Notes under the pieces: model-generated
Told to the model about the DNA's origin: nothing
The model's input: only the letters and a program-made list of their open reading frames with translations
The model's database searches: none
Assembly: GCF_026626335.1 (NCBI RefSeq)
Contig: NZ_JAPNTZ010000006.1
Location: forward strand, 1-64,000
DNA: 64,000 bases
Direction: 5' to 3'
Source: Paractinoplanes pyxinae
GTDB lineage: Bacteria > Actinomycetota > Actinomycetes > Mycobacteriales > Micromonosporaceae
Part shown: positions 61,364 to 64,000 of the stretch, piece after piece
Position numbering within the stretch: the stretch's first letter is position 1
Layout: each line of letters begins with the position of its first letter
Translations under genes and position numbers: made by a program

Positions 61364-61795
61364 TTATCGGCCCGCCAGCAACCGATTCACCGCCGCATCG
61401 ACGTCCAGATGTTCGGATTCCCGGCCCCGCGGCACCACCACATAGGTGCGACGGAGGAATCGGACAAGGACGCTGCGAGGCACCTCGAACAGCGCATTGC
61501 CGTCCGGAGACGACAACGCGAGGGCCACGAAGTCGCCCCGCGGCGTGGCCCACGGCCACACCCGGACGTCCCCGATACCCGCGGGCTCATCGAGCCCGGT
61601 CACGAGCAGTTCCCGCGCAAAGGACCAGCTCACGGCTTCCCCACCGGCTGATTCTGCGTGGAACAACACGTGGACCGCATAAGGGTCGGCTGGGTCGTAC
61701 CGCAGACTGGCGCGCACGGGCAGTGCCGTGGCGTCAGGCGCTACGAGCCGCAGCGAGGTCTCGACCTCGACGGTCGTTGGACGAATGGTACTCAT
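61364..61795 (-). CDS. SsgA family sporulation/cell-division regulator
   Basis: A 143-residue SsgA-like protein. ALPVRASLRYDPADPYAVHV, GGEAVSWSFARELLVTGLDE and GNALFEVPRSVLVRFLRRTY are the family hallmarks. SsgA-like proteins occur only in morphologically complex actinobacteria and guide septum and peptidoglycan events in sporulation; SsgB recruits FtsZ. The sequence fits the SsgB branch best, but without comparison I leave the symbol open. ATG 61795 has GGGGGAG upstream. A long A+T-rich 5' region (61796-62071) suggests complex developmental control. Confidence 0.93.
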   Translation of the reverse strand: MSTIRPTTVEVETSLRLVAPDATALPVRASLRYDPADPYAVHVLFHAESAGGEAVSWSFARELLVTGLDEPAGIGDVRVWPWATPRGDFVALALSSPDGNALFEVPRSVLVRFLRRTYVVVPRGRESEHLDVDAAVNRLLAGR

Positions 61796-62071
61796 GGACG
61801 AACTCCCCCCGGCACCGCTGCGAGGCTGGTGAACCCCGCGTTTCCCATACTCAGGTGATCCCTGTCGTTACGCTCCGCCATACGCTGATCTCACCCAGTA
61901 GTGGGAAGACGGTTCCGAAAACCCATTAGCACAAGACGTAAAGCGATATCTTGTCCTGTTCTGCCCAAGTACTCGGTTCCGCCCGGCGTCGGGTGGTCCA
62001 GCAGTTGACTTACTCCGGTAACGTCCATTCCTCCCGGGTAGTGACGGGGCTCCGGGACACTGGGGGATGAA

Positions 62072-62473
62072 ATGACGACGAAACCCGACCACGAAGAAGC
62101 CCGCCCGGGTGTGCTGGACAAGATCCGAGCCAACCCGACGGGCAAGCTCGCCCTGAAGATCTCGGTCGCCGTCCTCGGCGCCATCGTCGTCGCCGTCGGC
62201 ATCGTGGCGATCCCGCTCCCCGGCCCCGGCTGGGCCATCGTGATCGGCGGCCTGGCCATCTGGGCCATCGAATTCGCGTGGGCCAGACACCTGCTCGAGT
62301 TCACCAAGAAGCACGTCCTGGCCTGGACGCACTGGATCGGCCGCCAGTCATGGCCGGTGAAAGGACTGGTCGGCCTGGCCACCTTCATCTTCGTGAGCGT
62401 GGTCGTCTACTTCTCGGTCAAGCTCAGCTTCGACATCGACCTGATCGACAAGGGGCGCGAATGGCTGAGCTGA
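62072..62473 (+). CDS. PGPGW family (TIGR02611) membrane protein
   Basis: A 133-residue membrane protein with about three helices. AIPLPGPGWAIVIGGLAIWA contains the PGPGW motif of TIGR02611/putative transmembrane proteins, and SVVVYFSVKLSFDIDLIDKG closes it. Function unknown. ATG 62072 follows TGGGGGATGAA-type sequence. It is divergent from the ssgA-family gene and precedes the tRNA by 50 bp. Confidence 0.88.
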   Translation: MTTKPDHEEARPGVLDKIRANPTGKLALKISVAVLGAIVVAVGIVAIPLPGPGWAIVIGGLAIWAIEFAWARHLLEFTKKHVLAWTHWIGRQSWPVKGLVGLATFIFVSVVVYFSVKLSFDIDLIDKGREWLS

Positions 62474-62523
62474 CCCCTGCTCGCGGTTGGGGGCGGCCGT
62501 CTAGTACAGTCTGACTTCGTTGA

Positions 62524-62595
62524 GGGCGATTAGCTCAGCGGGAGAGCGCTCCGTTCACACCGGAGAGGTCACTGGTTCGATCCCAGTATCGCCCA
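62524..62595 (+). tRNA. tRNA-Val (CAC anticodon)
   Basis: A complete cloverleaf. Acceptor GGGCGAT/ATCGCCC, D-arm GCTCAGCGGGAGAGC, anticodon stem CTCCG/CGGAG with loop TTCACAC (anticodon CAC, reading GUG), T-arm ACTGG-TTCGATC-CCAGT, discriminator A. CCA is not encoded. A possible -10 box TACAGT at 62505-62510 lies 13 bp upstream. Confidence 0.97.
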
Positions 62596-62907
62596 CGAGT
62601 CGGGGGCGGCAGTGTGTCTGCGGAGTGCGCAGACCTTGCCGCCTCGTTCCTTTCGCGCGACTTCGTCGCGCAGGCGGGGGCTTCGCCACCCGCACCCCCG
62701 CTGCCGGTCATCCTGTGGATTCGGGCTGGGCTGGAAGGTGGCTTCGCCACCGGGTGGGCTCGTTGCGACTTCGTCGCTTGAGCCGGAACTTTGCCGGGCC
62801 GGCTTCAAGCCGCGGGCGGCTTGAAGCGGCCTCGCCACGCGATAACTGGACGCCCTCGCCAACTACCGCGCCGTCTTCGTCACCCGGGTGGGCGATCTTG
62901 GTTGTGG
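62596..62907. repeat. Intergenic cluster of UUCG-type hairpins
   Basis: No gene with a ribosome-binding site. At least five hairpins stand in a row: GCGCGA-CTTCG-TCGCGC (62655-62671), GGGGG-CTTCG-CCACCC (about 62676-62691), GGTGG-CTTCG-CCACC (62737-62751), GCGA-CTTCG-TCGC (62765-62777) and an 11-bp pair CTTCAAGCCGC/GCGGCTTGAAG (62803-62826). Most share a CTTCG loop. They follow the tRNA on one side and a coding gene's 3' end on the other; terminator or RNA-stability roles are possible. Confidence 0.6.
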
Positions 62908-64000
62908 TCAGTCTCCGCCCAGCAGCTTCTTGGCTCGGCCGAAGGCCTTCAGGCCTAGGCGGCCTGCTGCGTTGACGCCCTCTGCGCCTGCGTTTACTAC
63001 CTTGCTGCCTGCTTCGGAGGTGGCGTTCAGGGCGGCGGCGCCGGCTGTGGTGGCGGCGTCGAGGGCCTTGCTGCCTGCTTCGGTTGTCGCGGTCAGGGCC
63101 TTGCTGCTTGCTTCGGTCGTGGCAGTTAGAGCTGTGGTGCCGGCTGTAGTCGTGGCGGTCAGGGCTGCTGTGGTGGCTGTGGTGCCGGTGGTCAGGACTC
63201 GGTTGCGGGCGGCTGTGGCTGCGTCGAGCCAGCGGCGGGCGTCGCGGGTCTGGGATTCGCGGTCGTGGCCCAGGCAGGTGTGGAAGTGGATTACCGCGGA
63301 GCGGATGTGGTTGGTCGAGTGGACCAGCGCGGGTGAGGCGGTGGGGTTCAGGATCAGCTTGGCGCCGGTGTTGGCGGTGGTCGCGGCGGCGTCCAGGCGG
63401 GCCAGCAGGCGGTCGGTGGTCGTCGCGATGATGGCCAGGCGGTTCTCGCGGCCGGTCCGGATCGCCACGCGGTGGTTCTCCAGGTCGTCGGGGGTCGTGT
63501 CGAGCACTCGGTCGAGTTCGAGCACGGCCACTGCGTCCTGCAGCTGGAAGCAGCGGGCCAGGACGGCCAGCCACTCCCCGATCTTGGTCTCGGCCTTCTT
63601 CGAGGCCTGGGCCAGGTCGCCGATCCCGGCCCGGGTGTCCAGGGTCTCGGTGACGGCGTCGATCTGGCGCAGCGCGTACGCCTGGACGCTCGCGAGCGGA
63701 ATCGGGGTGGCCTGAACCTTCGACCAGGTGACCTCGGAGACGTGGCCGACCCGCTCGCGGATCGTCAGCGCCTCGTCGATGACCAGCTCGACCCCGATCA
63801 TGTCGGCCACCACGGCGTCGGTCTGGGCGCGGAGCACGGCGTCGACCTTGGCGTCGATCACGGCCAGGTACTCGGTGATCTCCTCCATGCTCTGCTTCAT
63901 GGCGAGCTGAGCCATGAGCCCGGCCGCGCCGGTGAGCATCGCCGGGTTGGTCAGCATCGCGCCGGGCGTCCGCACGATCTCGAGCAGGCCGGTGATCTTG
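62908..64000 (-). CDS. Helical protein with 11-residue tandem repeats, 5' end outside window
   Basis: A partial gene: the frame is open to the window edge, at least 363 residues; GTG 63975 is one internal possible start. The N-terminal part is helical (LMAQLAMKQSMEEITEYLAV; VLRAQTDAVVADMIGVELVI) and resembles a family of actinobacterial proteins of unknown role. The C-terminal 90 residues are a run of 11-residue repeats such as TTAGTTALTAT, TEASSKALTAT, TEAGSKALDAA, TTAGAAALNAT (DNA 62986-63183), ending in a basic tail (LKAFGRAKKLLGG). The hendecad repeat suggests an amphipathic right-handed helix that lies on a membrane or lipid surface. Confidence 0.82.
   Translation of the reverse strand, partial: KITGLLEIVRTPGAMLTNPAMLTGAAGLMAQLAMKQSMEEITEYLAVIDAKVDAVLRAQTDAVVADMIGVELVIDEALTIRERVGHVSEVTWSKVQATPIPLASVQAYALRQIDAVTETLDTRAGIGDLAQASKKAETKIGEWLAVLARCFQLQDAVAVLELDRVLDTTPDDLENHRVAIRTGRENRLAIIATTTDRLLARLDAAATTANTGAKLILNPTASPALVHSTNHIRSAVIHFHTCLGHDRESQTRDARRWLDAATAARNRVLTTGTTATTAALTATTTAGTTALTATTEASSKALTATTEAGSKALDAATTAGAAALNATSEAGSKVVNAGAEGVNAAGRLGLKAFGRAKKLLGGD
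62986..63183 (-). repeat. Tandem 33-bp repeats encoding hendecads
   Basis: About six degenerate 33-bp units in the coding region of the gene at 62908. Each encodes an 11-mer of the form T-x-A-x-x-x-A-L-x-A-T. The units are diverged at the DNA level but keep the period exactly. Confidence 0.85.

Noticed and set aside
61796..62071. BldN- or sigma-H-type promoter before the ssgA-family gene
   Set aside because: CGTAAC occurs on the minus strand, but the matching -10 16 bp downstream is poor (GTATGG), and no good sigma-H site was found.
62520..62975. Open frame running through the tRNA and downstream hairpins
   Set aside because: It crosses a complete tRNA and repetitive hairpins, has no ribosome-binding site and no protein-like pattern.
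1..64000. CRISPR arrays, complete IS elements or prophage
   Set aside because: No regularly spaced repeats, transposase, integrase or phage structural genes were seen; the endonuclease VII-like gene stands alone.

Overview
This 64 kb window is high-GC actinobacterial chromosome, close to 70% G+C by eye. GTG starts are common, and GTGA/ATGA stop-start overlaps recur inside operons. An SsgA-family sporulation protein, a SARP regulator with heptamer boxes, several luciferase-like flavin monooxygenases, an LGFP-repeat protein and a SAM-IV riboswitch all point to a sporulating, mycelial actinomycete. Micromonosporaceae (Actinoplanes-like) is my best guess; that rank is inference. There is no phage, no complete IS element and no CRISPR array. 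One tRNA gene is present, tRNA-Val(CAC).

0-11 kb: thrS sits behind a 26-bp perfect hairpin. It is followed by a coupled WXG/EspC-like pair, an uncharacterised protein, a gamma-glutamyltransferase-like gene, two GNAT acetyltransferases, an NAD-dependent epimerase, a Tat-exported poly-gamma-glutamate hydrolase-like protein and an HdeD-like membrane protein. A cysteine-desulfurase-like PLP enzyme at 9877-11061 is preceded by a clear SAM-IV riboswitch. The divergent four-gene operon at 11256-15178 (DUF1684, two flavin monooxygenases, covalent-FAD amine oxidase) looks like an organosulfur or organonitrogen salvage pathway.

15-33 kb: a lower-GC endonuclease VII-like gene; an epimerase/MarR pair facing an LLM oxidoreductase/F420-NADP-reductase-like pair across a symmetric double operator; the potassium transporter Kup; a CYTH-like protein; an LGFP-repeat protein; a lipoprotein plus processive glycosyltransferase; a protease-ArcD-ArcA-MarC run; and a methyltransferase coupled to a YbdK/GCS2 carboxylate-amine ligase. 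Two TetR-type palindromes lie at the unexpected 3' side of a TetR gene.

33-48 kb: a quinone-oxidoreductase-like gene, a cupin, lipoproteins and acetyltransferases; a MerR regulator fused to a peroxiredoxin-like domain that lacks both catalytic cysteines; a LacI/phytanoyl-CoA-dioxygenase-like/M20-peptidase module; a GT87 mannosyltransferase with a 14-codon overlapping leader ORF; two orphan immunity-like proteins; and an XRE-regulator/glycosyltransferase operon with repeated CTTCAG-N7-CTGAAG operators.

48-64 kb: a SARP-NB-ARC-TPR regulator flanked by two lipoprotein genes whose promoters carry the same heptamer direct repeats. Then a histidine kinase/response regulator/DUF418 operon, secreted and membrane proteins, a leaderless TPR/FN3 membrane protein, a TcmP-like protein, Rrf2 and AraC regulators, an SsgA-family protein, a PGPGW membrane protein, tRNA-Val with a cluster of downstream hairpins, and the 3' part of a gene with 11-residue tandem repeats.
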